64,000 bases of DNA from an uncultured Chlamydia sp. (GCA_946127115.1 CAMGYI010000002.1:62001-126000), one strand, 5' to 3'. Positions 31,387-40,138 are shown, counted from the first letter of the stretch. The notes: generated from the letters alone by a model not told the origin. Made by a program: numbers and translations.

Positions 31387-32211
31387 TTACCTAAACTTAG
31401 GGTATTTCTTCTGCACTAAAGCATAACTCTCAACGGCAAAATTAAAAAAGAAAAGAATCCCGGGAGTAAGCATTGCGCAAAAGGGAATCATGACAAAAAA
31501 CCATTGGAGGGCTATTTCCAATGTCTCCGTGCGCACAAAAAAATTGACACCTGTTAAAAAGGCAGCAAGAGAAAGGATCCCAACCCCCAATAGGAGAGGA
31601 ACAAGCCCTAATAAAAAGAGAGCAAGGTTTAAAAAAAGATTTCCCTTAAAACGATAGTAGATATCTTCAGCGAGCTTGAGCTTCAGTCGCGAGTTTAAAG
31701 CAATCTGAGGGGTCGCAAAAAAGAGCAAAAATAAATTAAAAAAGGACAAGACCAGCGAGCCCAGAACAAGCAGAAATGGGCCAAAAGCCAAAATCACCCC
31801 TAGCACATCTCCAAGGGCGGGAATCTCTTTTAACAAATAAAAGATCCCCATTACCATCCAAAGGAACAAATATGCCAAAAGAAGGGGAAGAGTTAGATAT
31901 GAGACACCAATAAGGAGCTCCCAGGATTGGGATAAGATCTTCTTAATACTGAGAGGAATCATCTTCACTTCATGGTGATACATCCGCGCCAAAACAACAC
32001 CAGCTGCGAGAAGAAGTCCAGATGACAAAAACACCGGGAAAAAGGTTAAACTAAGAACCACCCATTGTCCTGCGTTAACCGCTAAGGCTCGACAAAAAAC
32101 AAGCATAAGCCCACATATCACTAAGATAGGAAACATGAAAAGGAGTTTCTTCTTCGAAAAAGAAAACCGAAGGGCGCGATTAAAAATATGCTCAATATCT
32201 TCAAATGTCAT
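31387..32211 (-). CDS. Polytopic membrane protein of unknown function
   Basis: I do not recognise a named family. The 274 residues contain about six TM segments, including LFMFPILVICGLMLVFC near residues 24-40, GLLLAAGVVLA, LLLAYLFLWMVMGIFYLL, FLLVLGSLVLSFFNLFLLFF and LFLLGLVPLLLGVGILSL. There is a soluble N-terminal stretch FEDIEHIFNRALRFSFSKK and no signal-cleavage pattern. It is 83 bp from the FAD oxidoreductase gene on the same strand and may be transcribed with that operon. Confidence 0.75.
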   Translation of the reverse strand: MTFEDIEHIFNRALRFSFSKKKLLFMFPILVICGLMLVFCRALAVNAGQWVVLSLTFFPVFLSSGLLLAAGVVLARMYHHEVKMIPLSIKKILSQSWELLIGVSYLTLPLLLAYLFLWMVMGIFYLLKEIPALGDVLGVILAFGPFLLVLGSLVLSFFNLFLLFFATPQIALNSRLKLKLAEDIYYRFKGNLFLNLALFLLGLVPLLLGVGILSLAAFLTGVNFFVRTETLEIALQWFFVMIPFCAMLTPGILFFFNFAVESYALVQKKYPKFR

Positions 32212-32313
32212 GAGATCATTCTACCAGACTCAAAAGAATAATTCAAACCCAAGATTCTAATACAACAAGTAAGGCAACTACCCGAGCTAGGTGAAGAATA
32301 ATCATTGACACCC

Positions 32314-32367
32314 TCTCCCATCTAAAGGAAGGAGAATCTCAGGCTGCTTAACAGTTCGAGAATAGAG
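32314..32367 (+). repeat. Short dispersed repeat, copy B (partner at 1.3 kb)
   Basis: This segment carries the same ordered blocks as 1287-1346 (TAAAGGAAGGAGA, then CTTAACAG and GAGAATAGA). It lies about 80 bp beyond the end of the decayed IS1-like transposase. It may be a remnant terminus of a mobile element. Confidence 0.5.
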
Positions 32368-32448
32368 GTACATCAGTTTAAGGGTAAGCTTATAATGTCG
32401 ATCATGGGAATTTTCATGACATCCTCTTTTTTAAAAGTTGCTCTGAGT

Positions 32449-33030
32449 CTATGCTTTTAAAACATCAGAGATGTGTTTGGTTGATAGTGCTAACTTTTGA
32501 AATAATGTAAACGCTTCTGAATCTGCGAAGGCATACCACACCTTAGAATAGGTATATCGACTATTTCCTCTGTTTGAGAAACAACGTTTGCAAAAGTATT
32601 CCAGTCAATTAATAAAAAATTTACAATGTATTAGGCGACTAGTTTTATCATAAATTTTGCAGAACATTGCACCGCTAAGACACCCAAGAATCCATGGACA
32701 CAGTTCTTCTTAAAGTGCGATAAGGCCTTGATCATCCAGAATTTGTTTGTTGATCCAAGCAAAGGCCACATCTTATCAAATTCCATTTCCTTAATTGCTA
32801 GAGGGATTTTAGGTTTCTCTATAGTAGAAACTCCTCTCCGCTTCAGAACAGCTGGCCTTTTTACTCCAAATAATTTAGCTATTTATACGATATTTTCCCT
32901 AAACAAGTAAAAAAGCTTTTTTAGCCGCAGCCTCTGGATTAATACGGAGATCTCCTAAGATAAAACCACACCCTTTGCATCTACATCGTTGCTGATTTTT
33001 AATAAGTTTTTGTCGTTCATGTTCTTTAGT
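32449..33030 (-). pseudogene. Decayed IS1-family transposase
   Basis: Reading the minus strand across several frames recovers an IS1-type transposase. First comes a zinc-ribbon half (NQQRCRCKGCGF), then the DDE half with EFDKMWPLL, KFWMIKALSHFKK and LIHCKFFI, then a C-terminal trace VWYAFADSEAFTLFQKLALS. Frame changes, stops and a deletion of the NNxxRxxxxRxxR-type region show that it is inactive. No terminal inverted repeats were found. The citrate synthase gene begins directly downstream of the wreck on the same strand, so the element landed at the 3' side of gltA. Confidence 0.75.
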
Positions 33031-33032
33031 GA

Positions 33033-34187
33033 TTAAGGCCCCTTATAAAAATAACGAGGTCGAACGATAGGGGTTCCCTTGCAACCTCTAGCCTCTAGCC
33101 TTTCATAAACGGTCTGAATTGCAATCCCAACTGAGCGAGATAGGCCGAAAAGTACAGTATAGTATTCGGGGTAGGGGAAACCAGCAGCAGTAAGAATTGT
33201 TCCTGACATTGCGTCAACATTGGGATAAGGACTCGAAATCTTGGGGTTTTCCTTTAAGACTTTGGGCCCTTCGGTTCGGAGGAGCATGGCAATCTTCACA
33301 AGAGGGTGATCAGCAAAATGCTCCTGAGCATAGTCGTAAAAGATCGTTGCTCGAGCATCCTCGGCACGAAGAACAGCATGGCCAAATCCGAAGACAAGCT
33401 CTTTAGATTCAAGTCTTTTTCGGATCAGATCCTCCACATCAGAGGTGGAAGCTTCTCCTCCTACTTCATCAAAAACAGTGCGAACAAAAGTCAAACAGTC
33501 TTGATTTGCCTTACCGTGACGGGGACCCGCAAGAGCGCACATTGCCCCGCAAATTGATCCATACATTTCTTCCAGCCCAGAAGCGATAGCTTTCCCCACA
33601 AAACATGAAAGATTCCCACCTCCATGATCATAATGAAGAATATTGAAGAGACGGAATACCTCTGTTAAGTGCGTTTCATCACTATTTGGAACATTGATCA
33701 TGCGCGCGAAGCTTTCCATATAACCCAAATCTCCACTTGGAGGAGAGGTTTCTCCCCATCCAGCATGATAATTGATCACAACAGCAACTAAGTGAGGTAG
33801 TTTTGCAATAAGATTTATACAATCCTCTTTATAGTTTCTCTGCCCTTCGAGCATTCCAAGAATAAGAAGGGCTGCATTGAAAAGTTTCATGGGCTGCCCT
33901 TGCCTTGGAAGCGATTCAATATGCTTAACTACAGCACTCGAACAATGGGCCCTATTTTTTAGCTCTCCGCTAAAGGTTGAAATGTCGGAGGAACTCCCCT
34001 CTTTCCCATGCAGCAGAAGATATAAAATCCGCTCCGGTTCCCATTTATAGAGCTCGGAAATGGGACGTCCGCGATAGAAAAGTCCTTTGATAGGATCAAC
34101 TGAAGATGTGGTGCAATACCCTACTGGATATCCCCGCATCCCGGTTTCGAGTTGATCTTTGGTCACTTGAAAAAGGACATCATCCAT
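33033..34187 (-). CDS. gltA: Citrate synthase, mitochondrial/eukaryotic-like type
   Basis: Condenses oxaloacetate and acetyl-CoA to citrate. The 384 residues resemble the eukaryotic-like class, not the hexameric E. coli class: HYDHGGGNLS corresponds to the mitochondrial SDHEGGNVS, LAGPRHGKANQ to LAGPLHGLANQ with catalytic His, and FGFGHAVLRAEDAR to GYGHAVLRKTDPR. PYPNVDAMSG and YYTVLFGLSRSVG also match that class. Chlamydiaceae lack citrate synthase as far as I know, so this gene argues for an environmental chlamydia. It is 9 bp downstream of mdh on the same strand, a TCA operon. Confidence 0.95.
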   Translation of the reverse strand: MDDVLFQVTKDQLETGMRGYPVGYCTTSSVDPIKGLFYRGRPISELYKWEPERILYLLLHGKEGSSSDISTFSGELKNRAHCSSAVVKHIESLPRQGQPMKLFNAALLILGMLEGQRNYKEDCINLIAKLPHLVAVVINYHAGWGETSPPSGDLGYMESFARMINVPNSDETHLTEVFRLFNILHYDHGGGNLSCFVGKAIASGLEEMYGSICGAMCALAGPRHGKANQDCLTFVRTVFDEVGGEASTSDVEDLIRKRLESKELVFGFGHAVLRAEDARATIFYDYAQEHFADHPLVKIAMLLRTEGPKVLKENPKISSPYPNVDAMSGTILTAAGFPYPEYYTVLFGLSRSVGIAIQTVYERLEARGCKGTPIVRPRYFYKGP

Positions 34188-34196
34188 AACTTTACC

Positions 34197-35171
34197 TTAT
34201 TTGAGGAGATGACTAACAGCATCTCTTTCTTCTAACAATTCTTTTTCCGTCAGGGCAAGCTTCTCCTTTAAAAAAGAATCCCTTTCAAATCTATCAACAA
34301 CTTTAACTTGTCCAGGACTAGTCATAGCGCAAGGGAAGGAGAAAATCAACCCTTCCTGAATTCCATAAGGGTTTCCATCCGAATAGATGCAAGAAGAAAA
34401 TATCGGTCCTGGATTAAGAATAGCATGTACACCATCTAAAATAGCGTTGGCAGCAGATGCAGCAGAAGATTTTCCACGAGCAGCAATGACAGCAGACCCC
34501 CTCTTTTGCACTGTTTGCATAAATTCCCCTTCAAACCACAGGCGATCGTTAATGACATCCGTCGCTTTCTTCCCCCCGATTCTGGCATTAATAAAGTCAG
34601 GGACCTGTGTTGCAGAATGATTCCCCCAAATCACAACATCTTCAACTTTATTAACTTTCACTCCAGCCTTTCTTGCCAGTTGATACTGAGCACGGTTTTG
34701 GTCAAGTCGAGTCATTGCATGAAACTGACTCCGAGGAATATTTGGAGCGTTATGCATTGTAATGAGACAATTTGTATTGCACGGGTTTCCCACAACAAAA
34801 ACAGTCACACCTTTTGCTGCAACATCATTAAGAGCCTTTCCTTGCTTTACAAAAATCCCCCCATTTTCATTCAGTAGATCTTTTCGCTCCATTCCAGGAC
34901 CACGGGGCTTTGCTCCCACCAGAATTGCAATATTGACATCCCCAAATATTTCTCCAGGATCACTTCCAATTTTCACCTCTTTTAGGTGAGGAAAGCCGCA
35001 ATCTTCAAGTTCCATAACAACCCCTTTAAGTCCTTCAACTTCTTGAGGAATCTCCAGAATATGTAGGGCAATCTGCTCATTTTTTCCGAAAAGCTCGCCA
35101 CTCGCAATTCGGAAGAGGAGGCTATAGGCAATCTGTCCACCACCACCAGTTACTGCAATCCGCTTAACCAT
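34197..35171 (-). CDS. mdh: Malate dehydrogenase, cytosolic type
   Basis: Interconverts malate and oxaloacetate with NAD. Motifs: [18 protein letters not shown] nucleotide loop, [15 protein letters not shown] mobile loop with substrate arginines, [19 protein letters not shown] and [11 protein letters not shown] with the catalytic His. This is the cytosolic-type MDH also seen in Chlamydia. A longer frame starts at 35186, but GGAG lies nine bases before the ATG at 35171 (MVKRIAVTG), which I prefer; that gives 324 aa. gltA follows after about 9 bp. Confidence 0.95.
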   Translation of the reverse strand: MVKRIAVTGGGGQIAYSLLFRIASGELFGKNEQIALHILEIPQEVEGLKGVVMELEDCGFPHLKEVKIGSDPGEIFGDVNIAILVGAKPRGPGMERKDLLNENGGIFVKQGKALNDVAAKGVTVFVVGNPCNTNCLITMHNAPNIPRSQFHAMTRLDQNRAQYQLARKAGVKVNKVEDVVIWGNHSATQVPDFINARIGGKKATDVINDRLWFEGEFMQTVQKRGSAVIAARGKSSAASAANAILDGVHAILNPGPIFSSCIYSDGNPYGIQEGLIFSFPCAMTSPGQVKVVDRFERDSFLKEKLALTEKELLEERDAVSHLLK

Positions 35172-35297
35172 CAGCACTTTCTCCATTTATTCCAGATACC
35201 CATTAAAAGGTTTACTGGCATATTCCTCAACCCATTTTCTTTCACTGAAGCAAAAAATAAGTCTCACCTCGAGATTAGCTCCATTAAAAAACTCTCT

Positions 35298-35565
35298 AAA
35301 CCATCATATACAGCACCTTGTCATTTCTCCCCAAAGGGGCTTTCAACTCTTCTAGTTCATGCAGAAGTTGTTTCTGTTTTTCTATATCAACTTTCCCAGA
35401 AACGAGCTTTGATTTTTTTTAGACAAATCCCAACCTAGCTACGCAATATCAAATTGGTGTCTACATACTATTCTACAACTTCTTTCGCTGTAGAAGCGAT
35501 CTTCTCCTACATACGCCTTGAGGTTATCGAGCTGATTTTGTTTGAGTCCAGATAATCTTCCAAAA
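35298..35565 (-). pseudogene. IS630-type transposase remnant
   Basis: On the minus strand, across frameshifts and stops, one reads LKQNQLDNLKAYVGEDRFYS, then AKEVVE and HQFDIA, then KKSKLVSGKVDIEKQKQLL and RNDKVLYM. This matches the winged-helix N-terminal part of IS630-family transposases up to the first Asp region of the DDE domain. The rest is gone. Confidence 0.6.
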
Positions 35566-35569
35566 TAGT

Positions 35570-35675
35570 GAAAGGTCGAAAGCTATCTCCTATGCCTTTC
35601 TTTTTGTACTTTGGAATACTCCTTAGGGTTGCTTCTTGCTCAAAAGCGTCTTGAAAGCTCGATCTAAGTCCTTAA
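35570..35675 (-). pseudogene. TnpB (IS200/IS605-type) fragment
   Basis: Minus-strand traces KDLDRAFKTLLSKK and, one frame over, IPKYKKKGIGDSFRPFT match the N-terminal 'LDRAFKxFF...PKFKKKG..DSFR' segment of TnpB/OrfB proteins. Only about 35 codons remain. It abuts the IS630-type remnant, so this spot has collected insertions repeatedly. Confidence 0.5.
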
Positions 35676-35770
35676 CACAGACTTAGAGGGTCTAGCTGAG
35701 TTAAATTTAATTCAACTATTTCATTTTAATTATCTGGGTATAAAATCTTTCTTTTGTTAGACTTTTATCC

Positions 35771-36043
35771 ATGAAAGTTGCGGATTTTCGCTTGTTTTAC
35801 CTTTCCTCAATTAATCCTGAACGTCAGGGAAATCTAGAGACGCTCGGTAACTGGATGCTTCGCCCGGTTCATGTTTTAACTGGCCATGGTAAGATCTATC
35901 TCCCACAGACTACAAGTTGGGATGTCGTGCCAAGTTCAGAAAAAAGATGGCTTGACACTGTCATTTCAATTGCCACGGTGCTCCCAGGTCTTATTATCGG
36001 AACCCTAGCAAAATTCATGGCTCATGCGAATGAGAATGGATGA
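35771..36043 (+). CDS. Small unknown protein with C-terminal membrane segment
   Basis: Not recognised. The 90 residues end with one hydrophobic helix (VISIATVLPGLIIGTLAKFMA). The N-terminal part is polar with several aromatic residues and no signal peptide. The last 20 bp overlap the next frame, which has an in-frame stop six codons before its ATG. The pair is therefore either two coupled genes or one gene split by a frameshift just after the helix. It may be the N-terminal half of an effector-like membrane protein; that is a guess. Confidence 0.5.
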   Translation: MKVADFRLFYLSSINPERQGNLETLGNWMLRPVHVLTGHGKIYLPQTTSWDVVPSSEKRWLDTVISIATVLPGLIIGTLAKFMAHANENG

Positions 36044-36713
36044 GGACAGACTTGTAACCTATCTTTTGTTCACGGACCCACCAGACACCCCTCTTGAAAA
36101 CACTCACAAATCCATACAAACTTTAGGTCAAAAGATGCTAGGGCTTATTGCTGGTGTTAATGAAGCAAAAGCAAGGGAAGCCTGGTCTAGCGAGGATATG
36201 AGGGGGTACACAAAAGCATTCAAGGAATTACTAGAATCAGAGTCCCGTCTTCTAAGTCAAGCCTTTGAAGATATCGGAGAGCAGCATTGGAATGCAATTT
36301 GGAAAGCAGAAAGAGCTTGCCCTGATTATGCGATCACCTATTCGATTAAATACACATTTCTTGTTCAACTCTATTTTCAATTCCGCAAGGGAGTTTACTA
36401 CCCTACACCCGAAATTCCTTATTTTCTTGAAGCGGAGCGGCGCCCTTTATTCTTTAAAGAGGGGACCCCTGAGCACCAGCTTCGGGAAACCTTCAACGCT
36501 TTTCTTCAGACGTTCGAGCCTATCTGTAGCAAGGCTAATGACCTCAGATTCTGCGCAGAAGAGCGAATTGATAACAACCAGATGATAAAACCTGTAGAAG
36601 GTCCATACACATCCTTCCCAATAAAAGGACAGCTTATCAGACAACCAGAGATCCAAGATGCAATATTGGCTAATCAAAAACGCTTTTCTTCAGACGTTCG
36701 AGCCTATCTGTAG
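36024..36713 (+). CDS. Unknown soluble protein, 3' end rewritten by a tandem duplication
   Basis: Not recognised. The 229 residues are mostly helical and charged, with aromatic clusters (YSIKYTFLVQLYFQFRKG). The ancestral end was probably DAILANQK-stop, overlapping the next gene, as still seen at 36865-36867. A 184-bp tandem duplication (36495-36863) now makes the frame run from copy 1 into copy 2 out of register, so it ends with the foreign tail RFSSDVRAYL at 36713. A shadow frame from 36658 to 36867 reads the first seven codons of the EVE gene fused to the old C-terminus; I do not regard it as a real gene. The body of the protein is intact, so function may survive. Confidence 0.55.
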   Translation: MRMRMDEDRLVTYLLFTDPPDTPLENTHKSIQTLGQKMLGLIAGVNEAKAREAWSSEDMRGYTKAFKELLESESRLLSQAFEDIGEQHWNAIWKAERACPDYAITYSIKYTFLVQLYFQFRKGVYYPTPEIPYFLEAERRPLFFKEGTPEHQLRETFNAFLQTFEPICSKANDLRFCAEERIDNNQMIKPVEGPYTSFPIKGQLIRQPEIQDAILANQKRFSSDVRAYL

Positions 36714-36863
36714 CAAGGCTAATGACCTCAGATTCTGCGCAGAAAAGCGAATTGATAACAACCAAATAATAAAACCTGTAGAAGGTCCATACACGTCCTT
36801 CCAAATAAAGGGACAGCTTATCAGACAACCAGAGATCCAAGATGCAATATTGGCTAATCAAAA
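36495..36863. repeat. 184-bp tandem duplication covering a gene junction
   Basis: Copy 1 (36495-36678) and copy 2 (36679-36863) differ at only a handful of bases. The unit contains the 3' end of the unknown gene and the first 22 bases of the EVE-domain gene (ATGCAATATTGGCTAATCAA). 184 is not a multiple of three, so the upstream gene lost its original end, while the downstream gene keeps an intact start in copy 2. Confidence 0.95.
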
Positions 36864-37300
36864 GTGAACCCACAACCTACTCGATTGATGATCTGCAGAG
36901 AATAAAGCAAGATCACTGGGAGGGAGTACGCAATTATCAGGCACGCAACTTTATGCGAGATGAGATGAAGGTGGATGATTTAGCTCTTTTCTATCACTCA
37001 AATGCAACACCCCCCGGAGTCGTGGGAATTGCAAGAATTTGCAGAGAGGCTCACCCTGATTTCACGGCATGGGATCCAAAAAGTAAATATTTTGATCCAA
37101 AATCAAGCAAAAAAAAACCTCGGTGGATGATGGTTGATGTAGAGTTCGTCGAAAAATTCCCCAGTCTGATTTCCCTTAAAGAACTCAGGGGCTACCCAGA
37201 GCTTAAAGCAATGGTTCTGCTCCAAAAAGGGTCTCGTCTCTCCGTTCAAAGAGCAACAAAATCAGAATTCACTTTTATCAGAAATTTGGGTATGTGTTAG
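36842..37300 (+). CDS. EVE-domain protein
   Basis: Small protein of the EVE/PUA-like family, related to human THYN1. EVE domains bind modified bases in nucleic acids; the bacterial role is not settled. Motifs: MQYWLIKSEPTTYSIDDL at the start, WEGVRNYQARNFMRDEM, the aromatic FYHSNATPPGVVGIARI core and DPKSKYFDPKSSKKKPRW. The 152 aa are normal. Its start codon lies in the second copy of the 184-bp duplication and overlaps the ancestral stop of the upstream gene. It abuts purU. Confidence 0.9.
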   Translation: MQYWLIKSEPTTYSIDDLQRIKQDHWEGVRNYQARNFMRDEMKVDDLALFYHSNATPPGVVGIARICREAHPDFTAWDPKSKYFDPKSSKKKPRWMMVDVEFVEKFPSLISLKELRGYPELKAMVLLQKGSRLSVQRATKSEFTFIRNLGMC

Positions 37301-37311
37301 ACTGTTTTGCT

Positions 37312-38166
37312 ATGGGAAAAAAGCAGTACATTCTTACGTTATCTTGCAACGACCAGGTCGGAATTGTGGCAGCTGTCACTGGTAGTTTGGCAGCTAAGGA
37401 ACTCTTCATTCTAGAGCTATCCCAGTATAGTGACCCCTCTACAGAACAATTCTTCATGCGCATCTATTTTGAAACGACAATAGAGGTGTCTGAAGAAGAG
37501 ATTGCTAAGGCTTTCAATACCTTTGCCAAACGGTTTAAGATGACTTGGGATCTTCATAACAAGGATTTCCGCCAAAAAATTCTTTTGATGGTTTCCAAAC
37601 ACAGTCACTGCCTAAATGGTCTCCTCCATCGATGGTCCAATGGATCCCTCCCTGTTGATATTGCTGCCGTGGTTTCCAATCACGGCGATCTCGAGGAGAT
37701 GGCCTCCTGGTATAACGTCCCTTTCCACTTAATCCCTATCACTTCTGAAAACAAGAGTAAGCAGGAAGGCAAACTTCTTCAACTCATTGAAAAAGAGAAA
37801 ATTGACCTTATTGTTCTTGCTCGTTACATGCAAATTTTAACCGAGAAGCTTTGCCAAAAAATGTCGGGACACATTATCAATATCCACCACTCGTTCCTTC
37901 CAAGTTTTAAAGGGGCAAAGCCTTATCACCAGGCGTTTGACCGTGGTGTGAAAATTATTGGAGCAACAGCTCACTATGTAACAGCAGATTTAGACGAGGG
38001 GCCGATCATCGACCAAGAGACGATCCGGGTACGGCATGACCAAGTGCCAAAAGAGTTGGTGCAACTTGGTCAAGATATTGAATGTCAAGTGCTTGTAAGA
38101 GCGGTAAAGTGGCATATTGAGCAACGCGTTATCCTTAATGGTCATAAAACAGTTGTTTTCAACTAA
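37312..38166 (+). CDS. purU: Formyltetrahydrofolate deformylase
   Basis: Hydrolyses 10-formyl-THF to formate and THF, balancing one-carbon pools. An N-terminal ACT domain (LTLSCNDQVGIVAAVTGSLA) precedes the formyltransferase fold with NIHHSFLPSFKGAKPYHQA, GATAHYVTADLDEGPII and the catalytic Asn, His and Asp. The frame can start at a GTG at 37294, but the ATG at 37312 (MGKKQYIL) matches the usual N-terminus. It follows the EVE gene by about 11 bp. Its presence implies active folate metabolism. Confidence 0.93.
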   Translation: MGKKQYILTLSCNDQVGIVAAVTGSLAAKELFILELSQYSDPSTEQFFMRIYFETTIEVSEEEIAKAFNTFAKRFKMTWDLHNKDFRQKILLMVSKHSHCLNGLLHRWSNGSLPVDIAAVVSNHGDLEEMASWYNVPFHLIPITSENKSKQEGKLLQLIEKEKIDLIVLARYMQILTEKLCQKMSGHIINIHHSFLPSFKGAKPYHQAFDRGVKIIGATAHYVTADLDEGPIIDQETIRVRHDQVPKELVQLGQDIECQVLVRAVKWHIEQRVILNGHKTVVFN

Positions 38167-38178
38167 CTCCCCCTGCTA

Positions 38179-38370
38179 TTGAGTAGAATATGGAAGGGGG
38201 AAAACCGTCAAACACCTCTATTCATGATCATACTTAGTCGGATCTTTCCCAATGATTTGAATTCCCAAGAAACCGTCTTTGGAGGGATTATTATGGTGGA
38301 AGCCTGTCGGCTGGCTCGCATTATCGCTGAACGGCACGGCGGAAAGATCTGCGTAACTGTATTTGGTTGA
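38179..38370 (+). pseudogene. Truncated acyl-CoA thioesterase (hotdog) remnant
   Basis: The 63 residues contain RIFPNDLNSQETVFGG, IIMVEACRLARIIAERHGG and ICVTV, which match the start of YciA/acyl-CoA thioester hydrolases (fPnDtN..GtlFGG...mD..a...a.rh....vT). The frame stops exactly where the VTxSVD..xF strand should begin, and no continuation is visible before bolA. It is a decayed gene start, not a functional thioesterase. Confidence 0.6.
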
Positions 38371-38479
38371 TTCAATTCTTTTCCACACTCCTGCCGTCCA
38401 CAAAAAAGAATTAGATAGTAGAAGAAAAGTTTAATACGACTTGCACTAGTATACGATCATGGGGTACAATGCTGGCCAT

Positions 38480-38725
38480 ATGATAGACGTAAAAAAGATT
38501 AAAGATGCGATCTTAGATGCTCTTGATGGTGCAACTGTAGAGCTTAAAAACCCTCGGGGTGATGGCCTCCATTTTGATGCCATTGTAGTAGCGTCCCAGT
38601 TTGTCGGAAAGAGCTTGATCGAACAGCAACAACTGGTAATGGAAGCATTGGCAGAGTTGTTTGGTTCGTCGCTTCATGCGATGAGTTTGAAAACATACAC
38701 CCCCGACGAATGGGAGAATAAATAA
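38480..38725 (+). CDS. BolA/IbaG-family protein
   Basis: Small partner of monothiol glutaredoxins in iron-sulfur cluster handling. The BolA pattern is readable: IKDAILDALDGATVELKN, then HFDAIVVASQFVGKSLIEQQQLV and LHAMSLKTYTPDEW. I start at the ATG at 38480 (MIDVKKIK), giving 81 aa; an upstream ATG at 38459 would add seven residues. It lies 4 bp before the CGFS glutaredoxin gene, a pairing that supports both assignments. Confidence 0.9.
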   Translation: MIDVKKIKDAILDALDGATVELKNPRGDGLHFDAIVVASQFVGKSLIEQQQLVMEALAELFGSSLHAMSLKTYTPDEWENK

Positions 38726-38729
38726 AACC

Positions 38730-39038
38730 ATGAGTACAATGCAAGAAAGAATTAAAAAAGATGTCGAAACACACCCTGTGATTTTATTTATGAAAGGGTC
38801 GAAGATGATGCCTCTCTGTGGTTTTTCAGGGCAAGTCGTTGAGGTCTTAAATGATCTTGGAATTGATTTTGACACCCGCAATGTTCTCGAAGATGACGAG
38901 CTTCGCCAGGGAATTAAAATGTATTCAAACTGGCCGACCCTCCCCCAGCTCTACATTGGAGGGCAATTCATTGGTGGCTGCGATATCGTCATGCAGCTAC
39001 ATGAACAGGGCGAACTAGAAAAACTCCTCAAGATTTAA
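38730..39038 (+). CDS. grxD: Monothiol CGFS glutaredoxin, Grx4 type
   Basis: Carries or transfers [2Fe-2S] clusters using the single active cysteine. The active site is PLCGFSG in ILFMKGSKMMPLCGFSGQVV; note MMP ahead of the site where TxP is common. Other conserved parts: NVLEDDELRQGIK, NWPTLPQLYIGGQFIGGCDIV. The 102 aa are standard for the single-domain Grx4 class. It is 4 bp after the BolA gene and shares its stop base with the mscS start. Confidence 0.95.
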   Translation: MSTMQERIKKDVETHPVILFMKGSKMMPLCGFSGQVVEVLNDLGIDFDTRNVLEDDELRQGIKMYSNWPTLPQLYIGGQFIGGCDIVMQLHEQGELEKLLKI

Positions 39039-40138
39039 TGATGGAAGAGCAGACAACGGAGATCGCAGATATATTCCTGCACCGAGGGTGGATTATTCCG
39101 ATTGCAATTATTATCGCCTTGATCCTCATTGTCCATTTTATTGTCAGCCGATTCTATAAACGAGTCTACCCAAAATTAGAAAAGACTCATTTAACTTGGG
39201 ACTCCGCGTTGCTAAGATCTTTAATCCGTCCGCTCAAGCTCATTATATGGATACTAGGTCTCAGCTTTTCTGTACAGCTATTGGCTTTCCATTTTGAGAA
39301 GGACAGTTTCGTTGATCTGTTTAAGCCATTCCGAAATTTCAGTTTCGTTGCCGTTAGTCTTTGGTTTATTTTAAGATTTATCAAGAATACAGAGACTGAT
39401 TACATTTACCCACGTGAAAAACGCTCAAACAAGAAGCGGTATGACAAAACAACTGTCCGTGCAATTTGCCAAATTTCAAGAGTTGCTGCAGTGATAATTG
39501 CCGTATTGGTCTATTTGCAAACGCGAAATGTCAATATTTCTGCTGTTCTAGCCTTTGGTGGTGCAGGAGGTTTGATTGTCGGTTTGGCAGCAAAAGATCT
39601 TTTAGCAAACTTTTTTGGGGGTCTCATGATCTACATGGATCGCCCTTTTTCTGTTGGAGACTGGATTAAGTCTCCCGATCGAGAGATTGAAGGATACGTT
39701 GAAAATATTGGGTGGAGACTCACACGTATTCGAACATTTGAAAGGCGACCTATCTACGTTCCGAATGGAGTATTCTCAACAATTTCAGTTGTGAACCCCT
39801 CTAGAATGTCGCACAGGCGTATTAAAACACGGGTAGGCATCCGCTATAATGATGCTAAAAATGTATCGACAATCGTTGCCGAAGTCGAGGAAATGATCCG
39901 AAATCACCCAGAAATCGATGAGAAAACCTTGATAATGGTTCGCTTCGATGAGTTTGGACCTTCGTCGCTAAATTTCTTAATCTATTGTTTTACAAAAACA
40001 ACTAAATGGGCCGACTATATGCTGGTGCAGCAAGATGTCTATTTGAAAACGATTGAAATCATTGAGAGTCACGGTGCAGAGTGTGCTTTCCCTACAACCA
40101 CATTGCATATCCCTGAAGGGGTTGCACTCAAACAATGA
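39038..40138 (+). CDS. MscS-family small-conductance mechanosensitive channel
   Basis: Opens under membrane tension to release solutes. An N-terminal TM pair precedes the pore helix region AVLAFGGAGGLIVGLAAKDLLANFFGGLMIYMDRPF, the MscS signature, then the beta domain GDWIKSPDREIEGYVENIGWRLTRIRTFERRPIYVPNG. The 366 residues suit a mid-sized family member. The start (TAATG) overlaps the glutaredoxin stop by 1 bp and the end overlaps the YhhQ gene by 4 bp, so it belongs to the same operon. Confidence 0.93.
   Translation: MMEEQTTEIADIFLHRGWIIPIAIIIALILIVHFIVSRFYKRVYPKLEKTHLTWDSALLRSLIRPLKLIIWILGLSFSVQLLAFHFEKDSFVDLFKPFRNFSFVAVSLWFILRFIKNTETDYIYPREKRSNKKRYDKTTVRAICQISRVAAVIIAVLVYLQTRNVNISAVLAFGGAGGLIVGLAAKDLLANFFGGLMIYMDRPFSVGDWIKSPDREIEGYVENIGWRLTRIRTFERRPIYVPNGVFSTISVVNPSRMSHRRIKTRVGIRYNDAKNVSTIVAEVEEMIRNHPEIDEKTLIMVRFDEFGPSSLNFLIYCFTKTTKWADYMLVQQDVYLKTIEIIESHGAECAFPTTTLHIPEGVALKQ

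Larger units (their letters stand above)
35187..35770. other. Intergenic region containing transposase wreckage
   Basis: This 584-bp region lies between mdh and the 35.8-kb gene. It holds no intact gene. The minus strand contains fragments of at least two transposase families (separate entries). The right end, from about 35700, is AT-rich and must hold the promoter of the 35771 gene. Confidence 0.6.

Noticed and set aside
36658-36867. Frame of 69 codons starting like the EVE gene
   Set aside because: It is a product of the 184-bp duplication joining the EVE start to the neighbouring gene's old end; unlikely to be a functional protein.
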